Below, one piece after another: positions 1 through 5,502 of a stretch of 13,309 bases of DNA. Origin of the DNA: Flavobacteriaceae bacterium. Its GTDB lineage: Bacteria; Bacteroidota; Bacteroidia; Flavobacteriales; Weeksellaceae. The first letter of the stretch is position 1. Every line of letters begins with the position of its first letter. A program made the position numbers and the translations under genes. The stretch spans positions 1 through 13,309 of the forward strand of contig JAITOO010000157.1 in the NCBI GenBank assembly GCA_031289875.1. Direction: 5' to 3'. The notes below the pieces were generated by a model. It saw only the letters and a program-made list of their open reading frames with translations, was not told the DNA's origin and did no database searches.

Positions 1-37
1 ACTTAACCAGACTTTTAGCTCAGTATTCGTGGTTTTT

Positions 38-111
38 TTATTTTTTATGACTATTAAATGTTTTACCTGTCGGCTGAAAGCCAAAATTTTCATAATGTTT
101 TGTGTCTGCAG
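38..111 (-). pseudogene. C-terminal scrap of a possible GNAT acetyltransferase
   Basis: Reading the minus strand from about position 112 down to a TAA at 38-40 gives about 24 residues with ADTKHYENFGFQPTGKTF near the end. The Y-x-x-F-G-F-x-x-T-G pattern resembles the last strand region of GNAT N-acetyltransferases, which often read 'FYEKLGFKPTGK'. No start codon or acetyl-CoA-binding motif is present, because the upstream side runs straight into the inverted-repeat element that begins at 112. I infer a gene truncated by or next to that element. The alternative is a chance open stretch: the match is short and rests on my memory of the family. Confidence 0.35.
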
Positions 112-219
112 CTAATTCCTCCTTTGGAGGGGTGCCCGCAGGGCGGGGTGGTTTATGAGCGAAACTGTAACCCCCCTACCTCTCAACCTCCCCTGCCCCC
201 TCCAAAGGAGGGGAATTAG
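112..219. repeat. Inverted-repeat element with TCCTTTGGAGGGG arms
   Basis: The left arm (112-132) and right arm (197-219) are inverted copies. Both outer ends read CTAATTCC and both carry TCCTTTGGAGGGG; the right arm has two extra bases. Inside are a small GCCC-GCA-GGGC hairpin (134-144) and C-rich tracts that could extend the pairing. The sequence is far more GC-rich than its surroundings. From memory, intergenic elements with these ends and a GGGCGGGGTGG interior are common in Chryseobacterium and related genomes. It is probably a non-autonomous, MITE- or REP-like repeat. No function is visible beyond a potential large RNA hairpin. Confidence 0.75.
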
Positions 220-234
220 TGCGGTTATGAAAAT

Positions 235-323
235 TGTCTGAACCATGATTTTCACAGGATTATTTTGTTGATTATTAAAATCTTGGCAATCTTTCAAATC
301 CTGTGAAAATCGTGGTTCAGACA
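235..323. repeat. Long inverted repeat with 27-bp arms (TGTCTGAACC ends)
   Basis: The arms at 235-261 and 297-323 are reverse complements over 27 bases with one mismatch (CAT against CGT). They are separated by a 35-base AT-rich loop. The ends read TGTCTGAACC and GGTTCAGACA. I recall this 'tctgaacca...ttcacaggatt' repeat as a widespread intergenic element in flavobacterial genomes, where it often yields spurious short proteins containing SEPRFSQDLKDCQDF. It lies 15 bp from the repeat at 112-219, so the two form a composite block downstream of the dehydrogenase gene. Whether it acts as a terminator or is simply a mobile repeat cannot be told from here. Confidence 0.8.
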
Positions 324-393
324 TAAACGCAAACCTAACGGCTTGCCCTTAGAGATAAAAACAATCTTTTATAGGTTATTTATTTTTTGTTAC

Positions 394-1302
394 TTAGCCC
401 ACAGATAACTGTAGATTCAAAAACTGTTTTGCAATTTTTTCCGCTTTTTTGGATTCGGAATAATCATAAAATCCTTCTCTGCTTTTCACGCCCAACTTAT
501 TAGCTCTGACCATATTAACTAATAGAGGGCAAGGCGCATACTTCGGATTTTTAAAACCGTCATACATCACATTAAGTATTGCCAGACACACGTCCAAGCC
601 AATAAAATCTGCCAGTTGTAAAGGTCCCATAGGGTGCGCCATGCCAAGTTTCATCACGGTATCAATTTCATAAACGCCTGCAACTCCTTGATACAGAGAC
701 TCAATAGCTTCGTTTATCATCGGCATCAATATCCGGTTGGCGATGAAACCGGGATAGTCGTTCACTTCCACAGGAACTTTGCCTAATTTTTTACTCAGTT
801 CAAATACGATTTTTGTGGTTTCGTCTGAGGTAGAGTAGCCTCTGATGACTTCCACGAGCTTCATCATCGGAACGGGATTCATAAAGTGCATTCCGATAAC
901 CTTGTCGGATCGGCGGGTTGCGGCGGCTATCTGCGTGATGGAAATCGACGAAGTATTGCTCGCCAAAAGGGTTTTTGGCTTTGCGAGTTCGTCCAATTCT
1001 TTAAATATTTTCAGTTTTAATTCTGTGTTTTCCGTCGCCGCTTCCACAATCAAATCCGCTTCTTTAGCGGTTTCGCCGTATGAAACGCAGGGCGTGAGGT
1101 TAGCCAATGTTGATTTTTTAACTTCCTCTGAAACAAAACCTTTCTGAATCATTCGGTCAAGGTTGGACTCGATAGTTTTCAAGCCTTTCTCCAACGCCTG
1201 TTGAGAAACATCGACTAATGAAACCTGAAATCCGTTCTGTGCAAAAACGTGGGCGATTCCGTTTCCCATGGTTCCCGCTCCCAAAACAACTATTTTTTCC
1301 AT
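394..1302 (-). CDS. hbd: 3-hydroxybutyryl-CoA dehydrogenase (3-hydroxyacyl-CoA dehydrogenase family)
   Basis: This 302-residue cytoplasmic enzyme should interconvert 3-hydroxyacyl-CoA and acetoacetyl-type CoA esters with NAD(P)H, in fatty-acid or amino-acid breakdown or in butanoate metabolism. The N-terminal Rossmann domain carries GAGTMGNGIA (G8, G10, G13) and an Asp31 that ends beta-2 and suits NAD. The catalytic set is visible: Ser118 in SNTSS, His139 in IGMHFMNP, Glu151 in LVEVIRG and Asn189 in GFIANR. The C-terminal dimerisation domain has HPMGPLQLADFIGLD and ends near REGFYDYS. Length is slightly above the usual 280-295, from a short tail. The start is the only ATG ahead of the Rossmann strand. 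Substrate chain length cannot be read from sequence. It sits downstream of secDF on the same strand, but a terminator separates them. Confidence 0.93.
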   Translation of the reverse strand: MEKIVVLGAGTMGNGIAHVFAQNGFQVSLVDVSQQALEKGLKTIESNLDRMIQKGFVSEEVKKSTLANLTPCVSYGETAKEADLIVEAATENTELKLKIFKELDELAKPKTLLASNTSSISITQIAAATRRSDKVIGMHFMNPVPMMKLVEVIRGYSTSDETTKIVFELSKKLGKVPVEVNDYPGFIANRILMPMINEAIESLYQGVAGVYEIDTVMKLGMAHPMGPLQLADFIGLDVCLAILNVMYDGFKNPKYAPCPLLVNMVRANKLGVKSREGFYDYSESKKAEKIAKQFLNLQLSVG

Positions 1303-1323
1303 TATTTATGATTTTTGATGTCC

Positions 1324-1331
1324 TAAATATA
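1324..1331 (-). promoter_or_regulatory. Possible -7 box for the dehydrogenase gene
   Basis: The minus strand reads TATATTTA, one base off the Bacteroidota -7 consensus TAnnTTTG, about 21 bp ahead of the start codon. It lies just after the secDF terminator. No convincing -33 TTG is seen at the right distance. Confidence 0.3.
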
Positions 1332-1360
1332 CGAAAAGTTTTGATTTTTCATCCCTAAAT

Positions 1361-1388
1361 AGAAAAACCCTTGAAATTAATCAAGGGT
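1361..1388 (-). terminator. Intrinsic terminator of secDF
   Basis: On the minus strand an 8-bp perfect stem (ACCCTTGA at 1381-1388 against TCAAGGGT at 1367-1374) with a 6-base loop is followed by TTTTTCT. It lies 26 bp after the secDF stop, which fits a rho-independent terminator that insulates the downstream dehydrogenase gene. Confidence 0.85.
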
Positions 1389-1414
1389 CTTTCCTATAAC
1401 TTTTAAGTTGCCTT

Positions 1415-4318
1415 TTATTTAGTGGTTGCTAATTTCTTGGTATTTTTTGCTGCAATTGCAAGTCTTTTGGACTCTTTCTCATGGCTGTAAAGGGTCAAGT
1501 CGCAGGAAATTGACGAAGCTACGTAAATGGAGGAATACATGCCGAAAGAGAATCCCAACAACAGCGCAAACATGAATCCTTGCAGAGATTCCCCTCCAAA
1601 GAAGAAAATAATCACTGTTGCCACAATCGTGGTAGCGCCTGTGTTTATGGTTCTTCCCAAAGTGTGGTTGATAGCGTCGTTGTAAAGTTCCTTCAAACTC
1701 ATGGTTTGATGTGTGTTGTGCCGTTTATTTTCGCGGATTCTGTCAAACACAATCACCGTGTCGTTGATGGAGTAACCGATAATTGTCAGAATGGACGCAA
1801 TGAAAAATTGGTCGATTTCAACGGAAAACGGAACGATTCTCAGCCAGCTGAGAATGGAGAAAATCCCCATCACAATAGTCGCGTCGTGAATCAAAGATAG
1901 CACTGCGCCTGAGGACATCTGCCAATTTTTGAATCGGTACAGAATGTAAATGAAAATTCCGAGCAAAGCTATGGAAACCGCAATGATGCCGTTTCGCACG
2001 ATACCGCTTGCCACTGTCGGTCCTACTTCCGATGAAGACTGGATGCCGAAAGCCTCTCCCTGCACGAAATTATCTCTTGAAAAATTGGTAGGAAGAAATT
2101 TTTTCAGTCCGTTGTACAATTTGTCTTTAATGATGACATCAATATTCGGGTCTTCGCTGTCAATACCGTATTTGGTGGTTACGCGTACTTGATTTCCTTC
2201 GCCGTATTTTTTGACATCAACGGTGGTAGTCTCTCCATTATCAATAAATTGAGATTCAAGGATTTTGGAAAGTTCTTCGGGAGGCGCACCATTGGCTAAT
2301 TTTATAACGTAAGTTCTTCCGCCTGTGTAATCTACGCCTTGTTCAAAGCCTTTGGTAAATATGGAAATGATGGAAATTATCATTAAAACGGAGGAGAAAA
2401 TATAAGCAATTTTTCTTTTTTCCATCCATTTAAAATGTACGTTGGTAAACCAGTTCTTTGTCCAAGTTGTGGATATTGAGAAACTCTGTCCTTTTTCCAT
2501 TGCTCCGTAGATGAACAGCGAAGTGATAAAAATTGCCGTAAACAGCGTACACAAAATACCTATAACCAATGTAACGGCGAAACCTTTGATAGGTCCTGTA
2601 CTGAACAACAGCACGATGCCCACGATTAAAGTCGTCAAGTTACCGTCAATGATAGCTGATAATGCGTGTTTCTGACCATCGGCAAATGCCTGTTTCAGAT
2701 TCTTACCGACTCGAAGTTCTTCTTTTACACGTTCAAAGATAATGATGTTTGCGTCCACCGCCATTGCTATAGACAACACGATGCCCGCGATACCCGGAAG
2801 CGTAAGTACGGCACCCCACGAAGCCATAATTCCAATCAAGAAGAACATATTGAGAACCAAAGCAATGTTGGCGTACATGCCTGCTTTTCCGTAGTAGAAA
2901 ATCATCCATACGAGAATGAAAAAATAGGATACCAAAATGGAAATCAAGCCATTATGAATAGACTGTTGTCCCAAAGTAGGTCCCACGACTTCGGATTGAA
3001 TAATTTTGGCTCTTACCTGCAATTTCCCTGATTTCAATACATCTATCAAGTCGTTGGCTTCTTTTTGAGAAAAGTTTCCTGTAATCACAGATTGTCCGTT
3101 CGGGATTGCCGAATTGACATTCGGAGCAGTGTAAACCACCTCGTCCAAAACAACGGCAATAGGATGTCCGATATTTTTTTCTGTCAGGTTTTTCCAGATT
3201 CCCGCACTTTCGGAGTTCATCTGCATACTGATTTGTATTTGATTGAAATTTCCGAAAGAGATGCCTGCATCGGTTACTGCGCCTTCCAGCGGAGCGTGGT
3301 CATTTTTTGTCCCTTTGATTGTAAATAGTTGCAACTCGTTGGGAGATTCGGGACTTGGTTTTGCTGCCCACAAGAGCTTGGCGTACTTCATGTTAGGAGG
3401 AAGCACCTCTTTAGCTTGCGGAGAATTGAGGATTTTATTAATTGCCGCTGTGTCTCTGAGAAAAGCCGTTGCAGTAGCAGCGTTGGAACGAATCGGGCGC
3501 AGAAGTGCGTCTTTTGTTCCCAATAAATTATTTCCTGTTTTTTGGCTGAGCGTATTGAGATAGCCCAAAGTAGCAGCGGGGTCGTAAACTTCCCAAAATT
3601 CAAGTCTGGCAGAAGTTTGAAGGAGCCTTTTCACGCGGTCGGCATCGGTTACGCCCGGCAGCTCCACTAAAATTCGTCCCGTACCAACGATTCTTTGAAT
3701 GTTCGGCTCGTCGATATTGAGTTTTTTCACGCGGGCGCGGATAACTTCTATTGCTGTGTTCACGCTGGATTCAACTTTGTCGGTGATGAATTTTTCCACG
3801 TCGGCATCGGAAGTATTGAATTTGATTTTGTCGGAAAAGGTTGGCGTGCCGAAAATATCCGGCGAAGAAAGTTTCAAATTAGGCTCTCCCATCGCTGCCT
3901 TTTCCTTTTCAAATGCTTTGAAAAAGTTGGAAGTATAGGACGCACTTGATGTTTTTTCTTGTGCAGAGGCGTCGCCCAAAGCCTTCCTGAATATGGGATT
4001 TTCGGAATTATCGGCAAAATAGATGAGCAAATCTCTTTCCGGGATTTCAAGCATCAGGTTGAGACCGCCTTTGAGGTCTAAGCCTAATTTTATCTCTTGA
4101 TTTTTTGCCTCATTATAATTCATAATATTGATGCCTGCAATTTTGAGAGAGTCTTTGGATAATTTTTCAAGTTGTTCTCTCTTGCTTGCGGCAGTTCCGT
4201 TAGACAAGCTTTCTGCTTTCTTTTCGATTCGGTTCACATAAAATGTCGGGAACAATTCCCAAAGACAAATCAACCCTAAAACAATCGCAAAAAGCTTTAT
4301 AAATCCTTTTCCTTTCAT
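1415..4318 (-). CDS. secDF: Protein translocase subunit SecDF (SecD-SecF fusion)
   Basis: This 967-residue inner-membrane protein helps SecYEG pull secreted proteins across the membrane using the proton gradient. The SecD half has TM1 at about 8-27, the GLDLKGGLNLMLE motif at 79-91, a large periplasmic P1 region to about 440, and a five-helix RND-type bundle at about 455-605. That bundle contains GIAGIVLSIAMAVDANIIIFERVKEE, with Asp522 at the position of the proton-relay Asp of characterised SecD. The SecF half starts at about 630, with GVDYTGG at 661-667, GPTVASG at 766-772, and a second bundle holding GYSINDTVIVFDRIREN (Asp853). Fusion of SecD and SecF is the usual arrangement in Bacteroidota and the length is normal. 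The ORF is intact. It has its own upstream -7 box and a downstream terminator, so it appears monocistronic. Confidence 0.97.
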   Translation of the reverse strand: MKGKGFIKLFAIVLGLICLWELFPTFYVNRIEKKAESLSNGTAASKREQLEKLSKDSLKIAGINIMNYNEAKNQEIKLGLDLKGGLNLMLEIPERDLLIYFADNSENPIFRKALGDASAQEKTSSASYTSNFFKAFEKEKAAMGEPNLKLSSPDIFGTPTFSDKIKFNTSDADVEKFITDKVESSVNTAIEVIRARVKKLNIDEPNIQRIVGTGRILVELPGVTDADRVKRLLQTSARLEFWEVYDPAATLGYLNTLSQKTGNNLLGTKDALLRPIRSNAATATAFLRDTAAINKILNSPQAKEVLPPNMKYAKLLWAAKPSPESPNELQLFTIKGTKNDHAPLEGAVTDAGISFGNFNQIQISMQMNSESAGIWKNLTEKNIGHPIAVVLDEVVYTAPNVNSAIPNGQSVITGNFSQKEANDLIDVLKSGKLQVRAKIIQSEVVGPTLGQQSIHNGLISILVSYFFILVWMIFYYGKAGMYANIALVLNMFFLIGIMASWGAVLTLPGIAGIVLSIAMAVDANIIIFERVKEELRVGKNLKQAFADGQKHALSAIIDGNLTTLIVGIVLLFSTGPIKGFAVTLVIGILCTLFTAIFITSLFIYGAMEKGQSFSISTTWTKNWFTNVHFKWMEKRKIAYIFSSVLMIISIISIFTKGFEQGVDYTGGRTYVIKLANGAPPEELSKILESQFIDNGETTTVDVKKYGEGNQVRVTTKYGIDSEDPNIDVIIKDKLYNGLKKFLPTNFSRDNFVQGEAFGIQSSSEVGPTVASGIVRNGIIAVSIALLGIFIYILYRFKNWQMSSGAVLSLIHDATIVMGIFSILSWLRIVPFSVEIDQFFIASILTIIGYSINDTVIVFDRIRENKRHNTHQTMSLKELYNDAINHTLGRTINTGATTIVATVIIFFFGGESLQGFMFALLLGFSFGMYSSIYVASSISCDLTLYSHEKESKRLAIAAKNTKKLATTK

Positions 4319-4359
4319 TGTATGTTGTATAAGTTTATAGTTGTAATAATTTTAGTTTG

Positions 4360-4367
4360 CAAATATA
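4360..4367 (-). promoter_or_regulatory. -7 promoter box for secDF
   Basis: The minus strand reads TATATTTG, a full match to the Bacteroidota -7 consensus TAnnTTTG, 41 bp ahead of the secDF ATG. No TTG or TTTG is present 17-23 bp upstream, so the -33 element is weak or absent. Confidence 0.5.
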
Positions 4368-4464
4368 AGAGTTATTTCATGTTTATCCATCATTTGTTTG
4401 ATATTTTTAACACTTCGCAGATTTAACTTCTGTATTCTTCTCTTTAAACCCTAACTCCGCCATT

Positions 4465-4530
4465 TTTTACGTAACAGGTGATTTAAAATATTGAAAATAA
4501 ATTACAAAAAATATTCAATGTTACGTAAAA
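4465..4530. repeat. Perfect 12-bp inverted repeat around nested TTGAA/TTCAA arms
   Basis: TTTTACGTAACA (4465-4476) and TGTTACGTAAAA (4519-4530) are perfect reverse complements. Each contains the self-complementary octamer TTACGTAA, and the two octamers start 54 bp apart. Inside lies a second inverted pair, ATTGAA (4490-4495) and TTCAAT (4514-4519). The block sits between the divergent secDF and DUF4160 promoters. It could be paired sites for a dimeric regulator spaced about five helical turns apart, or the ends of a tiny degenerate repeat element. The pairing is seen directly; the function is unknown. Confidence 0.6.
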
Positions 4531-4575
4531 TTTAGAAATACGGAATATTTGAGAAAATGAAAAAACATAAAAATA

Positions 4576-4608
4576 TTTGTAGGGGATAAAAATTTATCCC
4601 TACCTTTG
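4576..4608 (+). promoter_or_regulatory. Promoter of the DUF4160/DUF2442 cassette
   Basis: TTTG at 4576-4579 (-33) and TACCTTTG at 4601-4608 (-7) both match the Bacteroidota sigma-ABfr consensus, separated by 21 bp. Transcription would start near 4614, about 15 bases before the DUF4160 ATG at 4629. No Shine-Dalgarno is visible in that leader, which is usual for the phylum. Confidence 0.75.
4579..4603. promoter_or_regulatory. Operator-like palindrome inside the cassette promoter
   Basis: GGGATAAA (4583-4590) and TTTATCCC (4593-4600) are perfect inverted arms around AA. They extend outwards by GTA/TAC after a one-base bulge at 4582. The palindrome fills the whole spacer and overlaps the first bases of the -7 box, so a bound protein would block RNA polymerase. 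The downstream DUF2442 protein carries a helix-turn-helix and is the obvious candidate autorepressor; this is inference. Confidence 0.55.
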
Positions 4609-4628
4609 TAGTATAAAAATAAAAAGAT

Positions 4629-4865
4629 ATGCCAACCTTGTTAAACATTTTCGGTCTTCGCTTTTACTTTTATTCAGAAGAACATACACCCATTCATGTT
4701 CATATTGAAAACGGCGACGGAAAAGCAAAAATAAATTTAGTTCCGGTAACAGAGATTGTAGAAAATAAAAACATAAAGCCCAAAGATATAAAAAAAGCAT
4801 TGGTAATTATAGAGTTATACAAAGAAGAATTTATCAGGGCGTGGAATGAATATCACGAAAATTAA
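4629..4865 (+). CDS. DUF4160 domain-containing protein (putative toxin-antitoxin partner)
   Basis: This small soluble protein of 78 residues spans one DUF4160 domain. It opens with MPTLLNIFGLRFYFYSEEH, followed by the diagnostic TPIHVHIENGDGKAKI stretch with His20, His24 and His26. A C-terminal helical segment runs from about 47 to 78 (IKPKDIKKALVIIELYKEEFIRAWNEYHEN). Family length is about 80 residues, so it is complete. The biochemical role of DUF4160 is not established. From memory it is very often encoded beside a DUF2442 protein, and the pair is treated as a predicted type II toxin-antitoxin module. Here the partner gene follows after 11 bp. The promoter just upstream contains a palindrome, as expected for an autoregulated cassette. 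The family call is strong; the toxin-antitoxin role is inferred. Confidence 0.85.
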   Translation: MPTLLNIFGLRFYFYSEEHTPIHVHIENGDGKAKINLVPVTEIVENKNIKPKDIKKALVIIELYKEEFIRAWNEYHEN

Positions 4866-4876
4866 AAAAAAAGAAA

Positions 4877-5299
4877 ATGAAAACAATAGAAAAAATCCGG
4901 TTTTCCAAAGGGAGAATTTTTATAGAAACAGAGGAAGGTAAAGTTTTCAGCAGACCGTTGGAAGCCTTTCCCATACTGAAAAATGCAACAGAAGCGGAGC
5001 TTTTGAATTTTAAAATCGGAAAATTTAAAGATGATATTCGATGGGAAAACTTGGACGAGGATATTCATATAAGCAGTTTCTTTTCGGACGAAGAACCTAA
5101 ATCAAACCCAATAGGAGATTTTTTTTCAATGCACCCGCAAATCAATGTTTCTTCATTCGCCAAACAAATCGGTATCAATAAAAGCCTTATGGCAAAATAT
5201 ATCTATGGCATAAAAACGCCGTCCGAAAAAAGAAAAAAAGAAATTCAAGAGGGATTGCACAATTTGGCAAAACAGTTATCCTGTGTGGAATTTGCCTGA
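4877..5299 (+). CDS. DUF2442 protein with C-terminal helix-turn-helix
   Basis: This 140-residue soluble protein has two parts. Residues 1 to about 75 are a DUF2442 domain: a short beta-rich start (IEKIRFSKGRIFIETEEGKVFSRPLEAFP) and the family signature IRWENLDEDIHISSFF at 54-69. Residues about 85-135 read as a small helical DNA-binding domain: SSFAKQIGINKSLMAKYIYGIKTPSEKRKKEI looks like an XRE/lambda-repressor-type helix-turn-helix. This two-domain build is known in the family. I infer that it is the antitoxin-like, autoregulatory member of the cassette with DUF4160. It starts 11 bp after the first gene with an A-rich leader. The short tail after the HTH (LSCVEFA) is unremarkable. Confidence 0.82.
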   Translation: MKTIEKIRFSKGRIFIETEEGKVFSRPLEAFPILKNATEAELLNFKIGKFKDDIRWENLDEDIHISSFFSDEEPKSNPIGDFFSMHPQINVSSFAKQIGINKSLMAKYIYGIKTPSEKRKKEIQEGLHNLAKQLSCVEFA

Positions 5300-5328
5300 A
5301 TTATTTGCAACATGGATTTCGCACTCAA

Positions 5329-5424
5329 TGGGGATTGGTAATTATCCATAGAAATCAAAGTCTTTTAAGTTTGATTATCTGCAAGTTAACCTCTATGCTT
5401 CTCTGTAAATTTACCAATTCCCCA
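5329..5424. repeat. Nested imperfect inverted repeat between the cassette and comEC
   Basis: The outer arms are TGGGGATTGGTAA (5329-5341) and TTACCAATTCCCCA (5411-5424), complementary apart from one bulged base. An inner pair is AATCAAA (5353-5359) and TTTGATT (5370-5376). It starts 30 bp after the DUF2442 stop and could fold into a cruciform or a terminator-like RNA. There is no T-tract directly after the outer stem, so an intrinsic terminator is not clear. It may be a decayed mobile element. Confidence 0.45.
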
Positions 5425-5466
5425 AAAATTATTGTGATTTCGGATTACACTTAAAAACAAAATCTT

Positions 5467-5474
5467 TATTTTTG
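5467..5474 (+). promoter_or_regulatory. -7 promoter box for comEC
   Basis: TATTTTTG matches TAnnTTTG exactly and ends 28 bp before the comEC GTG start. A TTG lies at 5432-5434 but is 32 bp away, too far for a normal -33 element, so the promoter call rests on the -7 box alone. Confidence 0.4.
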
Positions 5475-5502
5475 TTGCAAAGATATAATAAAGAGACATA
5501 AT

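Noticed and set aside
112..324. Minus-strand 70-codon open frame (MSEPRFSQDLKDCQDF...)
   Set aside because: It lies entirely inside the two inverted-repeat elements and has low-complexity, unprotein-like composition. Such frames recur wherever the repeat occurs.
1580..3949. Many plus-strand open frames of 65-121 codons inside secDF
   Set aside because: They are antisense shadows of a well-conserved gene and show no family motifs.
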